The position numbers and the translations under genes were made by a program. From Nitrosomonas sp. (lineage in GTDB: Bacteria > Pseudomonadota > Gammaproteobacteria > Burkholderiales > Nitrosomonadaceae): a stretch of 64,000 nucleotides of DNA. Shown piece by piece: positions 1 through 9,527 of the stretch (within the stretch, counting starts at the first letter, position 1; each line of letters starts with the position of its first letter). The stretch is taken from positions 39,189-103,188 of the forward strand of contig JAMWZR010000006.1 in NCBI GenBank assembly GCA_024282035.1, in the 5' to 3' direction. The notes beneath the pieces are model-generated. The model searched no databases and was not told where the DNA came from. It saw nothing but the letters and a program-made list of their open reading frames with translations.

Positions 1-106
1 TACTTCTTCCAGTCGAAAGCTGCTGTTGTATTCTGAACAATGAGTCCTGCTGACGCAACATTTGCCCCGTTCCATTATCGTAAATCGTATTTGTGCTCAC
101 GCGCAT
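1..106 (-). CDS. flgL: Flagellar hook-filament junction protein FlgL (HAP3), N-terminal fragment
   Basis: The reverse strand reads from an ATG at 106 through the window edge. The peptide begins MRVSTNTIYDNGTGQMLRQQ, which matches the conserved FlgL start. FlgL joins the hook to the filament together with FlgK. An AGGAG ribosome site lies a few bases upstream, and the gene follows flgK by 27 bases, the usual flgK-flgL order. Only about 35 residues are visible; the rest lies outside the window. Confidence 0.85.
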   Translation of the reverse strand, partial: MRVSTNTIYDNGTGQMLRQQDSLFRIQQQLSTGRS

Positions 107-133
107 GGTTGTCTCCTGATATAAATCCTATTT

Positions 134-2047
134 TTAGATTCTGAGAATTGAATCAAATAGTGTGTTACTTATCTCGATAACTTTACTCGAGGCTTGGAAA
201 GCCTGCTGGTAACGCAACAGATTTGCTGCTTCCTCATCCAGATTCACACCTGAAATTGATTCGATCGAATTTTGGGTTTGCTGAAGCAAATTGGCTTGTG
301 CCCTATTTGTTACATCCAGTTCCCTGGTTTTATTTCCAATCTGGCTTACAAGTTGGCCGTAAGCTGACTGATAAGTCGTCAAGCCATTATCCAGTATGTT
401 TGTCGTCTGCAGATTTCCAAGCAGTAAAGCATTCCGGTTATCGGCCGCACCATTGGCATTGGGTGTAATGGTGAAAATATCTCCTGCTGCAGGACTACCA
501 TTGATCTGGAATGTAAATCCATTGAAACTAATGTCTTCACCTGCAGTAAACGCCTGATTCGTAGCTGGCAAACCGGTTCCAGTACCAGCCACATCAAATT
601 GTCCATCGTAGGGTGAATGAAATGTAATGGTTAGTGGCTGCTGCAGATTTGCATCAAGCGGCAACGGCTCAACAGCTCCAGGGCTGATAGCACCGGTGCC
701 CTTATTAGATAATGCTGCACTGGTACGATTAGGGCTGGCAGCTGCAATCTTCGTCGCGTCGGTAATTTTAACTTCCAAATCTGCAGCGCCATTGACTGTC
801 GGTTGCACAAGAAATTTTTCGTTTGCGAGAATGGTTGCCGAATCGACCGATATACCATCCAGAGTTAATGGAGTCCCCGCAGAAGGCAGTACTGTCGAGC
901 TGACTGATTGATTATCCGATAATCGGGTAAGCGTGTAATTGGTTCCATCATACGAGAGCTGGTAGTCACTCGTGGTCAATGCCCGGTAATCCGTAATAGC
1001 GACAGTGATGCCTGAGGCCATGTCGTTGGTCAGTGCTGAAGTTATTTTGGGAGTAGCAACACTGAAAAAATCCTCTCCCATATCGCCATTGAGATCAATG
1101 CCCAATTGATGTTGCTCATTGAAGGTTTGGGCCAATGTGATGGCTATGCGTCCCAGTGCATTCTGCGCATTGCCCAATGTTTCGTTTCTGAAGGATAAAA
1201 TGCCACCCAGTGCTCCGCCAGCAATTTGATCTTCCGGCAACTCAACTGTTTTTCCACCAGTGAGTATACTGATCGTCATGTTTTGTGGATTGTCGACCGA
1301 TCTTGTTGCTTGAAGCTTCTGAGTTTGTGAACCGACCACAAGCCCTTGGCCATTGCCGACAAATACATCAACTGATCCATCCTGTCGTCTTACGATATCC
1401 GTATTGATTAATTTGCTCATCTGACTAATCAACTCATCGCGTTGATCTTGCAGGTCATTCGCAGGTTGTCCAGATGCAGAAGCCTCAGCCAGCAAGATCT
1501 GACGGTTCAAATCCGCAACCTGACTAGAAAGTGAGTTAATTTCATTCACGCCACCTTCAATTTGTGCGTTGACACCATCACTTACTTCCGACATGCGCTG
1601 TTCCATACTGTGAAAGCGCGCAACCATCGCTTCAGCACTACTGATCATAGACTGGCGAGCTGGAACACTGGAAGGGTTGTTTGCCACAGCTTGAATGGCA
1701 CTGAAAAATTTCTGCAACGTCGGAGACAAACCGGATGTATCTTCAGCAAACATATTATCCAGTTGTTTTATCTGAGTATAATTGCTATCCAGAGAAGTAC
1801 TTTGTGCCTGCACTTGTAGCATCTGACTCTCTAGAAATTGATTATAGATACGCTGCACAGTTGTCGAGTGCACACCCGATCCCACGTATCCACCACTAAA
1901 ATGCTGAGCAATGTTGGTATTGAGGATAACTTCCTGGCGTTTATATCCGGGTGTATTGGCATTGCTGATATTGTGACTGGTCGTCAGCAATTGATTTTGA
2001 GCGGCCTGCAAACCACTGATCCCGATGTCAAGAATACGATTTCCCAT
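134..2047 (-). CDS. flgK: Flagellar hook-associated protein FlgK (HAP1)
   Basis: This 637-residue protein sits between hook and filament outside the cell. The N-terminal rod/hook-family helix is clear (SHNISNANTPGYKRQEV near residues 28-44), and the C-terminal segment carries the matching LRYQQAFQASSKVIEISNTL helix. These two ends form the D0 coiled coil, and the middle is the variable, surface-exposed part. It follows flgJ after an 82-base gap, the widest in the operon, which contains a sigma-28 promoter candidate. Late expression with flgL would fit its role as a hook cap-replacement protein exported after hook completion. Confidence 0.95.
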   Translation of the reverse strand: MGNRILDIGISGLQAAQNQLLTTSHNISNANTPGYKRQEVILNTNIAQHFSGGYVGSGVHSTTVQRIYNQFLESQMLQVQAQSTSLDSNYTQIKQLDNMFAEDTSGLSPTLQKFFSAIQAVANNPSSVPARQSMISSAEAMVARFHSMEQRMSEVSDGVNAQIEGGVNEINSLSSQVADLNRQILLAEASASGQPANDLQDQRDELISQMSKLINTDIVRRQDGSVDVFVGNGQGLVVGSQTQKLQATRSVDNPQNMTISILTGGKTVELPEDQIAGGALGGILSFRNETLGNAQNALGRIAITLAQTFNEQHQLGIDLNGDMGEDFFSVATPKITSALTNDMASGITVAITDYRALTTSDYQLSYDGTNYTLTRLSDNQSVSSTVLPSAGTPLTLDGISVDSATILANEKFLVQPTVNGAADLEVKITDATKIAAASPNRTSAALSNKGTGAISPGAVEPLPLDANLQQPLTITFHSPYDGQFDVAGTGTGLPATNQAFTAGEDISFNGFTFQINGSPAAGDIFTITPNANGAADNRNALLLGNLQTTNILDNGLTTYQSAYGQLVSQIGNKTRELDVTNRAQANLLQQTQNSIESISGVNLDEEAANLLRYQQAFQASSKVIEISNTLFDSILRI

Positions 2048-2089
2048 AGTCTTAATCTAGCTCTCTGAATTAGATAAATTTAAGTATTT

Positions 2090-2116
2090 ATAACGGCAAA
2101 TTACTCATAAAATTAA
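2090..2116 (-). promoter_or_regulatory. Candidate sigma-28 (FliA) promoter for flgKL
   Basis: On the minus strand the -35 region reads TTAATTTT (2109-2116), followed by exactly 11 bases and then GCCGTTAT (2090-2097). The enteric FliA consensus is TAAAGTTT, 11 bases, GCCGATAA, so 12 of 16 positions match with perfect spacing. Transcription would start near 2083, about 35 bases before the flgK start. The match is by eye. The gap position, the late role of FlgK and FlgL and the presence of fliA in this window support it. Confidence 0.5.
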
Positions 2117-2129
2117 TAACTAAAGTGCA

Positions 2130-3152
2130 TTAACCAAATCTAGTTTGTTGCAATGAAGCACTATTCAAAATACGCATCAATTTATTTGCATACTGAGGAT
2201 CGGTTGCGTACCCGGCACGCTGCAAGCCATTGGCAAATGAATTCGCATCAGTCGATCTCAAGACTTTTGCGTAACGTGGGTTATCCTGCAGTAGCTTGGC
2301 GTAATCGTTAAATGCTTCGGCATATGAACCATAAGCCCGGAATTTTTCAACGACTCTTTGAGGTACACCACCGATATATTCAGTCGTAGCTGTTTCTACC
2401 ACAGCACCTTTCCAGTTTGCTCCTGCCTTGATTCCAAACAAGTTATAGCTGGGGCTGTTATCTGCGCGACGAATCTCATGTTTACCCCACCCACTTTCAA
2501 GTGCGGCCTGTGCCAACATGAATTGAGGCGGAATTCCTGTAGATTGCGAAACTGCCTTGACATGAGGTGTCAGTTTGTCAATGAATTCTGCAGAACGGCC
2601 GGATCTTGTTCCTTGCCTGGATTGAGCCTCATTGGAATTGGCATTAGAAAATAGATTGCTTCCAGATAGATCGGACTGACTGGTCGATACTGAAGAGCTT
2701 GGAGCAGACCGGTATGTGGGTTGTGCATTGGGCCACAAAAAACGCGACTGATCACTTGGATGATCATCGGTAAGTACCGCAGGATTATTTACAGTCTGAA
2801 TTGTGGATAGCATGGCATCGGCACGATTCATGGATCCTTTTGGAGCTGTATCGGAACGCGTCAATTGCTTCACCATCATATCGGCGATTCCGAGTCCCTT
2901 GTTCGAAATCTCATGAGCAAGCTGCTGGTCATGCATCTGAGTAAAAAACTGTGTTTGCTGACTGTCAAACAATCCATCCTTGGGTGTCGCTTCGCGCATG
3001 CTCTTCATGAGCATATTCACAAACAACGCTTCAAACTGTTGTGCTACCTTTTGCAGAACTCCTTCCGGATCTCGCTTGGCTTGTAATTGCAAGTCATCGA
3101 TGCTTTTGGCGTCAATAGCCAGCTTGCTTGAAGTATCTAGGGAAATAGTCAT
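2130..3152 (-). CDS. flgJ: FlgJ, rod-cap protein with peptidoglycan hydrolase domain
   Basis: The 340-residue protein has two parts. Residues about 30-100 form the rod-binding domain (QFEALFVNMLMKSMREATP), which caps the growing rod. Residues about 185-335 form a glucosaminidase-family domain that opens the peptidoglycan for the rod; the likely catalytic glutamate is E219 in AQAALESGWGKHE. A Ser/Asn-rich linker joins them. This is the two-domain form typical of beta- and gammaproteobacteria. The gene lies 16 bases after flgI in the same operon. Confidence 0.94.
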   Translation of the reverse strand: MTISLDTSSKLAIDAKSIDDLQLQAKRDPEGVLQKVAQQFEALFVNMLMKSMREATPKDGLFDSQQTQFFTQMHDQQLAHEISNKGLGIADMMVKQLTRSDTAPKGSMNRADAMLSTIQTVNNPAVLTDDHPSDQSRFLWPNAQPTYRSAPSSSVSTSQSDLSGSNLFSNANSNEAQSRQGTRSGRSAEFIDKLTPHVKAVSQSTGIPPQFMLAQAALESGWGKHEIRRADNSPSYNLFGIKAGANWKGAVVETATTEYIGGVPQRVVEKFRAYGSYAEAFNDYAKLLQDNPRYAKVLRSTDANSFANGLQRAGYATDPQYANKLMRILNSASLQQTRFG

Positions 3153-3168
3153 ATTCTCACACTCATTA

Positions 3169-4308
3169 TTAAATAATTTCTAAATCTGCCCGAAGTGAAC
3201 CTGATGCTTTTAAAGCCTGAAGTATGGAAAGCAAATCCTGGGTCGTTGCACCGATCGCAGTCAATGCTTTAACCACTTCTCCTAAATCTGCACCATTTGG
3301 TAATAGCATCAGATTTCCTTCTTCCGTACGGATCTCGACTTGCGAACGCTGTGTCACAACCGTTTCACCACGCTGTGCAAACGGCCCAGGTTGACTGATA
3401 ACCGGATCGGTATTGATGATGATGGATAAATTGCCATGTGCTATGGCACTGGATTCCAGCGTAACAGTCTGATTCATCACCACAGAACCAGTCCGTGAAT
3501 TAACAATTACCTTGGCAGGAGCCTTAGCAGGCGTCACATCCAGACTCTCGATACGAGAAATGAACATGATGCGCTGGTTGTTTTCTGCAGGTGCTCTAAC
3601 CTGTATCAGCCGTGCATCGACTGCCGATGCTGCAGAAGGATAAATTCCGTTGATTGCCTCGACTATCCGATTTACGGTAGTAAAGTCGTTGGTATTGAGT
3701 TCAAGATTGATAAAATCACCCTGTCCCACTGCCGTCGGTATTTCACGTTCTACGATACCGCCCCCGGCAATTCTTCCTACGCTCAGATGGTTCACTTGTA
3801 CACTGCTTCCACCGGCCGCAGCACCGATTCCACCGACAAGCAAATTACCCTGGGCCATGGCATAAACCTGATTGTCGACTCCCTTCAGCGGGGTCATCAA
3901 CAACGTACCTCCACGCAAGCTTTTTGCGTTACCCATTGAAGACACGGTCACATCAATATGCTGTCCAGGTTTGGTAAATGGAGGTAGTGTGGCGGTCACC
4001 ATGACAGCAGCAACGTTACGCAACTGCAGATTGGTGCCAGGAGGCATGTTGATACCCATTTGCCCCAGCATGCTGATGATACTTTGAACGGTAAAAGGCG
4101 TCTGGGTGGTCATATCACCGCTACCATCCAAACCGACAACTAACCCATACCCGATGAGCTGGTTACTACGCACACCCTGAATTGAAGTCAAATCTTTGAT
4201 TCTCTCAGCTGAACCCTGGCTGGATTGTAAACATCCCCATACAAGTGCAAGCAAGAGCATGAAGAGATGAAACTTTTGAATTCTCAGTAACGAACGATCA
4301 AATGTCAT
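3169..4308 (-). CDS. flgI: Flagellar P-ring protein FlgI
   Basis: This 379-residue periplasmic protein forms the P ring around the rod in the peptidoglycan layer. A hydrophobic export signal covers residues about 12-33, followed by the family start ERIKDLTSIQGVRSNQLIGY. The conserved GYGLVVGLDGSGD segment follows, and the C-terminal end LLSILQALKASGSLRADLEI is typical. The gene is 13 bases downstream of flgH. Its partner chaperone FlgA is encoded divergently at 9626. Confidence 0.96.
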   Translation of the reverse strand: MTFDRSLLRIQKFHLFMLLLALVWGCLQSSQGSAERIKDLTSIQGVRSNQLIGYGLVVGLDGSGDMTTQTPFTVQSIISMLGQMGINMPPGTNLQLRNVAAVMVTATLPPFTKPGQHIDVTVSSMGNAKSLRGGTLLMTPLKGVDNQVYAMAQGNLLVGGIGAAAGGSSVQVNHLSVGRIAGGGIVEREIPTAVGQGDFINLELNTNDFTTVNRIVEAINGIYPSAASAVDARLIQVRAPAENNQRIMFISRIESLDVTPAKAPAKVIVNSRTGSVVMNQTVTLESSAIAHGNLSIIINTDPVISQPGPFAQRGETVVTQRSQVEIRTEEGNLMLLPNGADLGEVVKALTAIGATTQDLLSILQALKASGSLRADLEII

Positions 4309-4321
4309 GTTGGCAACCTGT

Positions 4322-5041
4322 TTAGAAAGGTGAAATCGTCAGGAAGAAACGGGACAGCCAACCCATCGTCTGCACTTCATCGATATAACCATTGGCCCGG
4401 TATTCGATACGCGCATCAGCCACTTGAATCGAGGAAATGGTGTTTCCAATGATGTGAATGGGATTAACAATACCCGAGAGTCTGATATATTCATGACCAT
4501 GATTGATACCAATCTGTTTCTCACCACTGACCACCAGATTTCCGTTAGGTAATGTTTCAATCACGGTTACCGTAATAGTGCCTTTGAAATCATTCTGACT
4601 CGAACTTTCTCCGCCACCATCGAATTTATTAGCCGACTTGGCTTCGACAGAGGTATTTTTCTGCAGCAAACTCAAGGGCACGGCTAAGAAATTCGGTACA
4701 GAGAAACTCAACTCGCCACTGCGCTCTGCTTTACTATCCGAGCTTTTACTGGCGTTCGTTTTTTCATTCAGCGTCACAATGAGGGTATCGCCAATAGTGC
4801 GAGCGCGCCGATCTTCGAATAATGGTGTATACCGAACACCACTAATCGTACTGTTGATGTTCTGAAAAATGGCACCTGTGGGTTGTGTTGCTGCTGCACT
4901 CTGTTGATGCGGTCGCATGACATTGGGTTGATAGGTATTGGTAGGCGGCGTCATACAGCCTGTCATCATCACCATTAAAACAGGTAACACCATATGGTGA
5001 TTCGATTTGCTGCCCTGTTTTAGCAATTGCATGCTACGCAT
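4322..5041 (-). CDS. flgH: Flagellar L-ring lipoprotein FlgH
   Basis: The 239-residue outer-membrane lipoprotein forms the L ring that lets the rod pass the outer membrane. A signal segment ends in a lipobox (MMTGC, with the lipidated cysteine at about residue 29). The family core is visible as [20 protein letters not shown] and the later [17 protein letters not shown]. Two start codons three residues apart are possible; the longer is used here. It lies between flgG and flgI as in most flg operons. Confidence 0.95.
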   Translation of the reverse strand: MRSMQLLKQGSKSNHHMVLPVLMVMMTGCMTPPTNTYQPNVMRPHQQSAAATQPTGAIFQNINSTISGVRYTPLFEDRRARTIGDTLIVTLNEKTNASKSSDSKAERSGELSFSVPNFLAVPLSLLQKNTSVEAKSANKFDGGGESSSQNDFKGTITVTVIETLPNGNLVVSGEKQIGINHGHEYIRLSGIVNPIHIIGNTISSIQVADARIEYRANGYIDEVQTMGWLSRFFLTISPF

Positions 5042-5067
5042 TAAATAACCTCGATTAAGTAGTTCAA

Positions 5068-5850
5068 TTAGAGTTGCGCCAATTTCTGCAACATCTGATT
5101 GGAAGTCTCGATGGATTTCGAATTCATCTCATAGGCACGTTGGGTCTGAATCATGCTTACCAGTTCTTCCACAACGTTGACATTGGATGTTTCAACAAAA
5201 TTTTGTCGCAACAACCCTAATCCATTGGTGCCAGGTGCATTCTGATTAGGTGTGCCACTGGACGCCGTTTCCATGTACAAATTCTCACCACGCTTTTGCA
5301 GTCCCGAAGGATGAATAAAGTTTGCCAACTGGATATTGCCGATCTGTAGCGGCGCAACAGCACCTGGCACACTGGCCGACACGGTGCCGTCAGGTGCTAT
5401 CGTGATATTCAGCGCATTGGGCGGAATGGTAATTGCAGGCTGCACAACATAACCACTGGATGTAACCAGCTGGCCATTAATATCTTTCTGGAATGCACCA
5501 TCCCGGGTATAGGCCGTTGTACCATCGGGCAGCAAAACCTGGATAAACCCCTGTCCATCCACAGCAACATCAAGCTGATTATCCGTTTGCTGAAGCGCAC
5601 CTTGTGTAAAAATACTCTCCGTTGCAACGGGTTTCACACCTGTTCCCAACTGTAGCCCGGAGGGCAACTGAGTTTGTTGCGAAGATTGCGCGCCTGGTTG
5701 GCGCAAAGTTTGATATAACAAATCTTCAAAAACAGGACGAGCGCGCTTGAAACCATTGGTGCTCTGATTCGCCAGGTTGTTGGCGATCACATCCATTTTG
5801 GTTTGTTGTGCATCCAAACCTGTTTTAGAAATCCATAACGAACGTACCAT
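5068..5850 (-). CDS. flgG: Flagellar distal rod protein FlgG
   Basis: This 260-residue protein builds the distal rod. Its N-terminus ([20 protein letters not shown], then [20 protein letters not shown]) and C-terminus ([20 protein letters not shown]) are the paired helices of the rod/hook family. The length equals that of well-studied FlgG proteins. It is exported by the flagellar type III apparatus and has no cleavable signal. The gap to flgF is 21 bases. Confidence 0.96.
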   Translation of the reverse strand: MVRSLWISKTGLDAQQTKMDVIANNLANQSTNGFKRARPVFEDLLYQTLRQPGAQSSQQTQLPSGLQLGTGVKPVATESIFTQGALQQTDNQLDVAVDGQGFIQVLLPDGTTAYTRDGAFQKDINGQLVTSSGYVVQPAITIPPNALNITIAPDGTVSASVPGAVAPLQIGNIQLANFIHPSGLQKRGENLYMETASSGTPNQNAPGTNGLGLLRQNFVETSNVNVVEELVSMIQTQRAYEMNSKSIETSNQMLQKLAQL

Positions 5851-5871
5851 ATAACCCCCTGATTAATTTAA

Positions 5872-6615
5872 CTAGGCTCTTACAACCAATATCTCGCCGG
5901 CTTGCTGCGCATTGCGTTGCGCATTCTCGAGCATCTTCATCTGCATATCGAACTGGCGTGCCAAATCGATCATGCTGACCATCTCATGTACGAGATTGAC
6001 GTTACTGCCTTCAAGCGTTCCACTTGCTAGCCGTACCTTCGCATCAGCTTGTGCCACACCACCTTCTTTCAGCCGGAATAAACCATCTGCCCCCTTGACC
6101 AATTTATCCTGTGGCGGATCGACCAGCTTGATCCGGCCAACCATGGCGACGGTATTAGGTAAAGGGGTAATAGGCACGGATGAAACCGTGCCATCTGCAC
6201 CGATGGTGATGCGCGTATCGGGTGGAACTGTAATTGGACCTGTTTCGCCCTTCACTTTATGGCCGTTTTGCGTGGTTAGAATGCCATTTGGCCCCACTTG
6301 CAAACTGCCATTGCGAGTGTAGGCCTCTTCTCCATTATCCAGTTGCACGGCTATCCACCCTGAATCACGAATGGCAACATCCAGATCCCGATCGGTGGTT
6401 TGCATTACACCCGGAGTAAAATCAGCATTGATTGTCGAATCAACAACAAATGCTCGCGTCGGTAATCCGTCACCGAATACCGGAACCGCACGAAAAGCAT
6501 TGTTTTCTGCGCGATACCCGGTTGTTGATACGTTGGCCAGGTTTTGAGCAACCGTCGCTTGCTGACTCAGCGTGTGATTTGCCCCTGACATGGCTGTGTA
6601 AATAAGTCGGTCCAT
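5872..6615 (-). CDS. flgF: Flagellar proximal rod protein FlgF
   Basis: The 247-residue rod protein starts MDRLIYTAMSGANHTLSQQA and carries the axial-family motif QNLANVSTTGYRAENNAF. The C-terminal helix VNLVHEMVSMIDLARQFDMQ is typical of FlgF. It is distinguished from FlgG by its start sequence and by its place between flgE and flgG. It forms part of the proximal rod in the periplasm after type III export. Confidence 0.94.
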   Translation of the reverse strand: MDRLIYTAMSGANHTLSQQATVAQNLANVSTTGYRAENNAFRAVPVFGDGLPTRAFVVDSTINADFTPGVMQTTDRDLDVAIRDSGWIAVQLDNGEEAYTRNGSLQVGPNGILTTQNGHKVKGETGPITVPPDTRITIGADGTVSSVPITPLPNTVAMVGRIKLVDPPQDKLVKGADGLFRLKEGGVAQADAKVRLASGTLEGSNVNLVHEMVSMIDLARQFDMQMKMLENAQRNAQQAGEILVVRA

Positions 6616-6642
6616 TAGTTTTCACCCATGAAGAAATCGCAA

Positions 6643-7905
6643 TCAGATATTGACTATGGTCTGCATGATTGAATCTTGTGTTTCAATCGTCTTCGCGTTG
6701 GCCTGGTACATGCGTTGTGCCGTGATCATCTTGACAAGCTCGGTGGTCAGGTCGACGTTGGCATCTTCTACGGCCGAAGATTGCAGCACACCCAGTGTTC
6801 CACTCTTGGGCTCACCAACAAGCGGCTGCCCGGAAGTTTGGGATTCCACCCAGCGACCTTCACCAATGGGTGTCAAACCTTGTGGATTGACAAAATTGGC
6901 CAGAACGATCTGTCCAATCGTTTTTGATTTGCCATTGCTGTAAATACCTTGTATCTCTCCCGTTTCCAGTGCGCTGAATCCCGCCAGATGGCTTGCTTCA
7001 TAACCGTCCTGGTTGTTCAGGTTCACATTGAATCCCGATCCATATTGTTTGGTTGTCGTGAGATCGAGTGTGAAATCCAACGGTGAATCAGCCCCCAAGG
7101 TGGAATCGATGGCAGAAAGATCAACCGATACCGCCAACGGAGCAGTTGGACTCGTCATGTCACCTTTTCCATCGAATGTTAGTGTTGTTGAAGCACCACC
7201 ATCGAGTGTGATCCCAACAGGCAAACCACTCGCATCTGTCTTACCATCGACCGTGGCGTATGTTTCCCAAGTACCGGGAGTAGCTGTTTTCTGGAAATAA
7301 ATTGCCAGTGCATGGGGATTACCCAGACTGTCGTAGATGGTTGCCGACTTGGTGTGCGTATAGCTGTGGCCATCCAGTGCGCTGAATGTAGGCACAGTCG
7401 GAACATCCATATTCGAATTTAATGTAAATCCCCATTCAAATTCGGTAGTTACGTGTGGCGGCAAGTCTGTGGTTGTCAGCTTCAAATTGACGGGCTTGCT
7501 GGCATCGATTGCTCCAGTAGCATCGGCGGCATAACCTGTCAGATTCGCTCCACTTGAACTAACAAGATAGCCAGCATTATCCAGTCGAAACTGGCCATTG
7601 CGACTGTAACTGATCACACCTTGTTCATCAAAGCGAAAGAATCCCTGACCGTTGATGGCCATGTCCAATGGATTGCTAGTCGGCGAAATATTACCCTGAT
7701 CGAATGACTGAGAAACCGTGGCCACCTTGGCACCGATTCCGACCCGGGATGCTCCCCCACCGCCCAAAGAATTGGCCAAAATGTCCGTAAACTCAGCCCG
7801 TGTCTGCTTGTAGCCGACGGTATTGGCATTGGCAATATTGTTTCCAACAACATCCAGATTCTGCGATGCTGCACTCAAACCACTTAAACCTTGCTGAAAG
7901 CTCAT
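6643..7905 (-). CDS. flgE: Flagellar hook protein FlgE
   Basis: This 420-residue protein polymerises into the hook, the flexible joint outside the cell. The N-terminus (MSFQQGLSGLSAASQNLDVV, then NNIANANTVGYKQTRAEF) and the C-terminal helix (LVKMITAQRMYQANAKTIET) frame a large central domain. The length is close to enteric FlgE. The gap to flgD, whose product caps hook assembly, is 13 bases. Confidence 0.96.
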   Translation of the reverse strand: MSFQQGLSGLSAASQNLDVVGNNIANANTVGYKQTRAEFTDILANSLGGGGASRVGIGAKVATVSQSFDQGNISPTSNPLDMAINGQGFFRFDEQGVISYSRNGQFRLDNAGYLVSSSGANLTGYAADATGAIDASKPVNLKLTTTDLPPHVTTEFEWGFTLNSNMDVPTVPTFSALDGHSYTHTKSATIYDSLGNPHALAIYFQKTATPGTWETYATVDGKTDASGLPVGITLDGGASTTLTFDGKGDMTSPTAPLAVSVDLSAIDSTLGADSPLDFTLDLTTTKQYGSGFNVNLNNQDGYEASHLAGFSALETGEIQGIYSNGKSKTIGQIVLANFVNPQGLTPIGEGRWVESQTSGQPLVGEPKSGTLGVLQSSAVEDANVDLTTELVKMITAQRMYQANAKTIETQDSIMQTIVNI

Positions 7906-7918
7906 GACAAACTCCTAG

Positions 7919-8587
7919 TTAAAATACTCTTTTGATATCTGATAAATTGACCAATCCCAGTTTACCCATGTCCAGAAGAGCACCGTTTTCTCCGGCCGTC
8001 ACACTCTTCACGGTACTCAGAGAAAGACTGCTGCCCTTGACGCTGTTTTCACCCTGGGTTGCATTGATTACGAAGGTGTACTCACCATCGGCAGCCACTG
8101 AACCATTACTGGTCTTACCATCCCAAGAGATCGTGTTCAAGCCGACTGGCTGGGGTCCCAAATCCAGTACCCTGACCGTTGCTCCAGCGCTATCCACAAT
8201 GGTTACCTCCATACGGTCAACGGCTTGATCGAATTCCACACCAGCCATTGCCTTGCCATTCTGCAGAGAAATGAAGTTTCCAGGAGCGAAGGCTTCATGA
8301 CCAATCATCGCAGTGGCTTCGACCGACATACTATCTTCCATATCAGTGGTCAGTAATTTCAGTGTGGTATTCAGTTTTTCGATCCCGGAAACCGTGCTGA
8401 TCTGTGCCATCTGACTGGTCACTTCTGCGTTATCCATAGGTTTCAAGGGATCCTGGTTTTTCAGTTGCGTAATAAGTAACTTGAGAAACCTGTCTTGGGG
8501 ATTCTCGGTATCTTTTTTACTTTGAATTGCAGTTGTCCCCGGTGTCGATACCGGAGTCTGCGAATTAGTTTGTTGAACTGCTGCCAT
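7919..8587 (-). CDS. flgD: Flagellar hook assembly scaffold protein FlgD
   Basis: The 222-residue hook cap protein has the conserved N-terminal segment DRFLKLLITQLKNQDPLKPM followed by DNAEVTSQMAQISTVSGIEKLN. A C-terminal beta-rich Ig/tudor-type part follows, including the motif WDGKTSNGSVAADGEYTF. It is needed for FlgE polymerisation and is removed once the hook is complete. It sits between flgC and flgE with short gaps. Confidence 0.95.
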   Translation of the reverse strand: MAAVQQTNSQTPVSTPGTTAIQSKKDTENPQDRFLKLLITQLKNQDPLKPMDNAEVTSQMAQISTVSGIEKLNTTLKLLTTDMEDSMSVEATAMIGHEAFAPGNFISLQNGKAMAGVEFDQAVDRMEVTIVDSAGATVRVLDLGPQPVGLNTISWDGKTSNGSVAADGEYTFVINATQGENSVKGSSLSLSTVKSVTAGENGALLDMGKLGLVNLSDIKRVF

Positions 8588-8598
8588 GACTTACTCCT

Positions 8599-9003
8599 TT
8601 ATTGTCCGATTGATAGTGTTTTCTGCAATAACGACTTTGTTGTATTCATCATGTCAACACTATTCTGATAGGAACGGGAAGCCGACATCATGTTCACCAT
8701 TTCGTCGACCACATTGACATTGGGCATCGTTACATAACCATTCTTGTCTGCAAGAGGATGTTTAGGCTCATAAACTTGACGCATGGGTGAGGGATCATGA
8801 ATAACGCCGGCCACTTTAACCCCACTGGCACCATTGGCAGCAGCCTGTAAAGTGCTGAATACAACTTGGCGTCCTCGGTACGGTTCACCGGTAGAACTGG
8901 TCACACTATCGGCATTGGAAAGATTACTCGCCACCACGTTTAGACGTTGTGATTGCGCAGACATGGATGAACTTGCAATATCAAAGACGTTGAATAGTGA
9001 CAT
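8599..9003 (-). CDS. flgC: Flagellar proximal rod protein FlgC
   Basis: The 134-residue rod protein has the FlgC start ([20 protein letters not shown]), the axial motif [20 protein letters not shown], and the C-terminal helix [20 protein letters not shown]. It follows flgB with a gap of only two bases, so the two are probably translated together. Length and order are as in other proteobacteria. Confidence 0.96.
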   Translation of the reverse strand: MSLFNVFDIASSSMSAQSQRLNVVASNLSNADSVTSSTGEPYRGRQVVFSTLQAAANGASGVKVAGVIHDPSPMRQVYEPKHPLADKNGYVTMPNVNVVDEMVNMMSASRSYQNSVDMMNTTKSLLQKTLSIGQ

Positions 9004-9005
9004 GA

Positions 9006-9416
9006 TTATCTCTCCTGCATAGCCAATGTTATGTTTCTTAATTCATTGGAAACGAATGTGATACTGGCGTCATACTTAATGGCGTTGTCAGCAAAACGCG
9101 TGCGTTCCGAATCCATGTCTACCGTATTGCCATCGACGCTCGGCTGTAATGGAACGCGATACAACAAATCGTCTCCAATCTGACCCAGCTTCTGGTTACC
9201 GATATGCATTGGTGAGGTTGTTGACAATCCGGTCCTGCCGGTTACTGAGGTTTGGGCAAGCCTTTCTTGAAGAACATTGGCGAAATGAATGTCCTTTGCT
9301 TTAAAATGAGGAGTATCAGCATTGGCTACATTACTGGAAAGAAGCTCTTGCCTAGCAGCTCGCAAACTCAAAGCTTGGTGATGATAGTTTAGTTCTTTGT
9401 CGAGTTTATTGATCAT
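9006..9416 (-). CDS. flgB: Flagellar proximal rod protein FlgB
   Basis: This 136-residue rod protein is the first gene of the operon. It shows the axial-family motif [19 protein letters not shown] and the C-terminal helix [19 protein letters not shown]. An AGGACCCAGGAA ribosome site precedes the ATG at 9416. The leader would be about 30 bases if transcription starts from the sigma-54 element at 9457-9472. Confidence 0.95.
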   Translation of the reverse strand: MINKLDKELNYHHQALSLRAARQELLSSNVANADTPHFKAKDIHFANVLQERLAQTSVTGRTGLSTTSPMHIGNQKLGQIGDDLLYRVPLQPSVDGNTVDMDSERTRFADNAIKYDASITFVSNELRNITLAMQER

Positions 9417-9456
9417 TTCCTGGGTCCTGATTTAAAGTTTCTTGCAATCTTTAATT

Positions 9457-9472
9457 AGCATTAAGCGTGCCA
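9457..9472 (-). promoter_or_regulatory. Sigma-54 type -24/-12 promoter for the flgB operon
   Basis: The minus strand reads TGGCACGCTTAATGCT. This fits the RpoN consensus TGGCACG, four bases, TTGCW at all but one of the defined positions, with the obligatory GG and GC separated by 10 bases. Transcription would begin about 12 bases after the GC, near 9446, leaving a short leader to the flgB ATG at 9416. RpoN-dependent flgB operons are known from polar flagellates such as Pseudomonas and Vibrio, and this window also has flhF and flhG. Confidence 0.65.
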
Positions 9473-9527
9473 GGTATGTTAAAAGCTTTAATCAGTTCAC
9501 CAATCAATGAAAAGGGCACAAAAGGAG

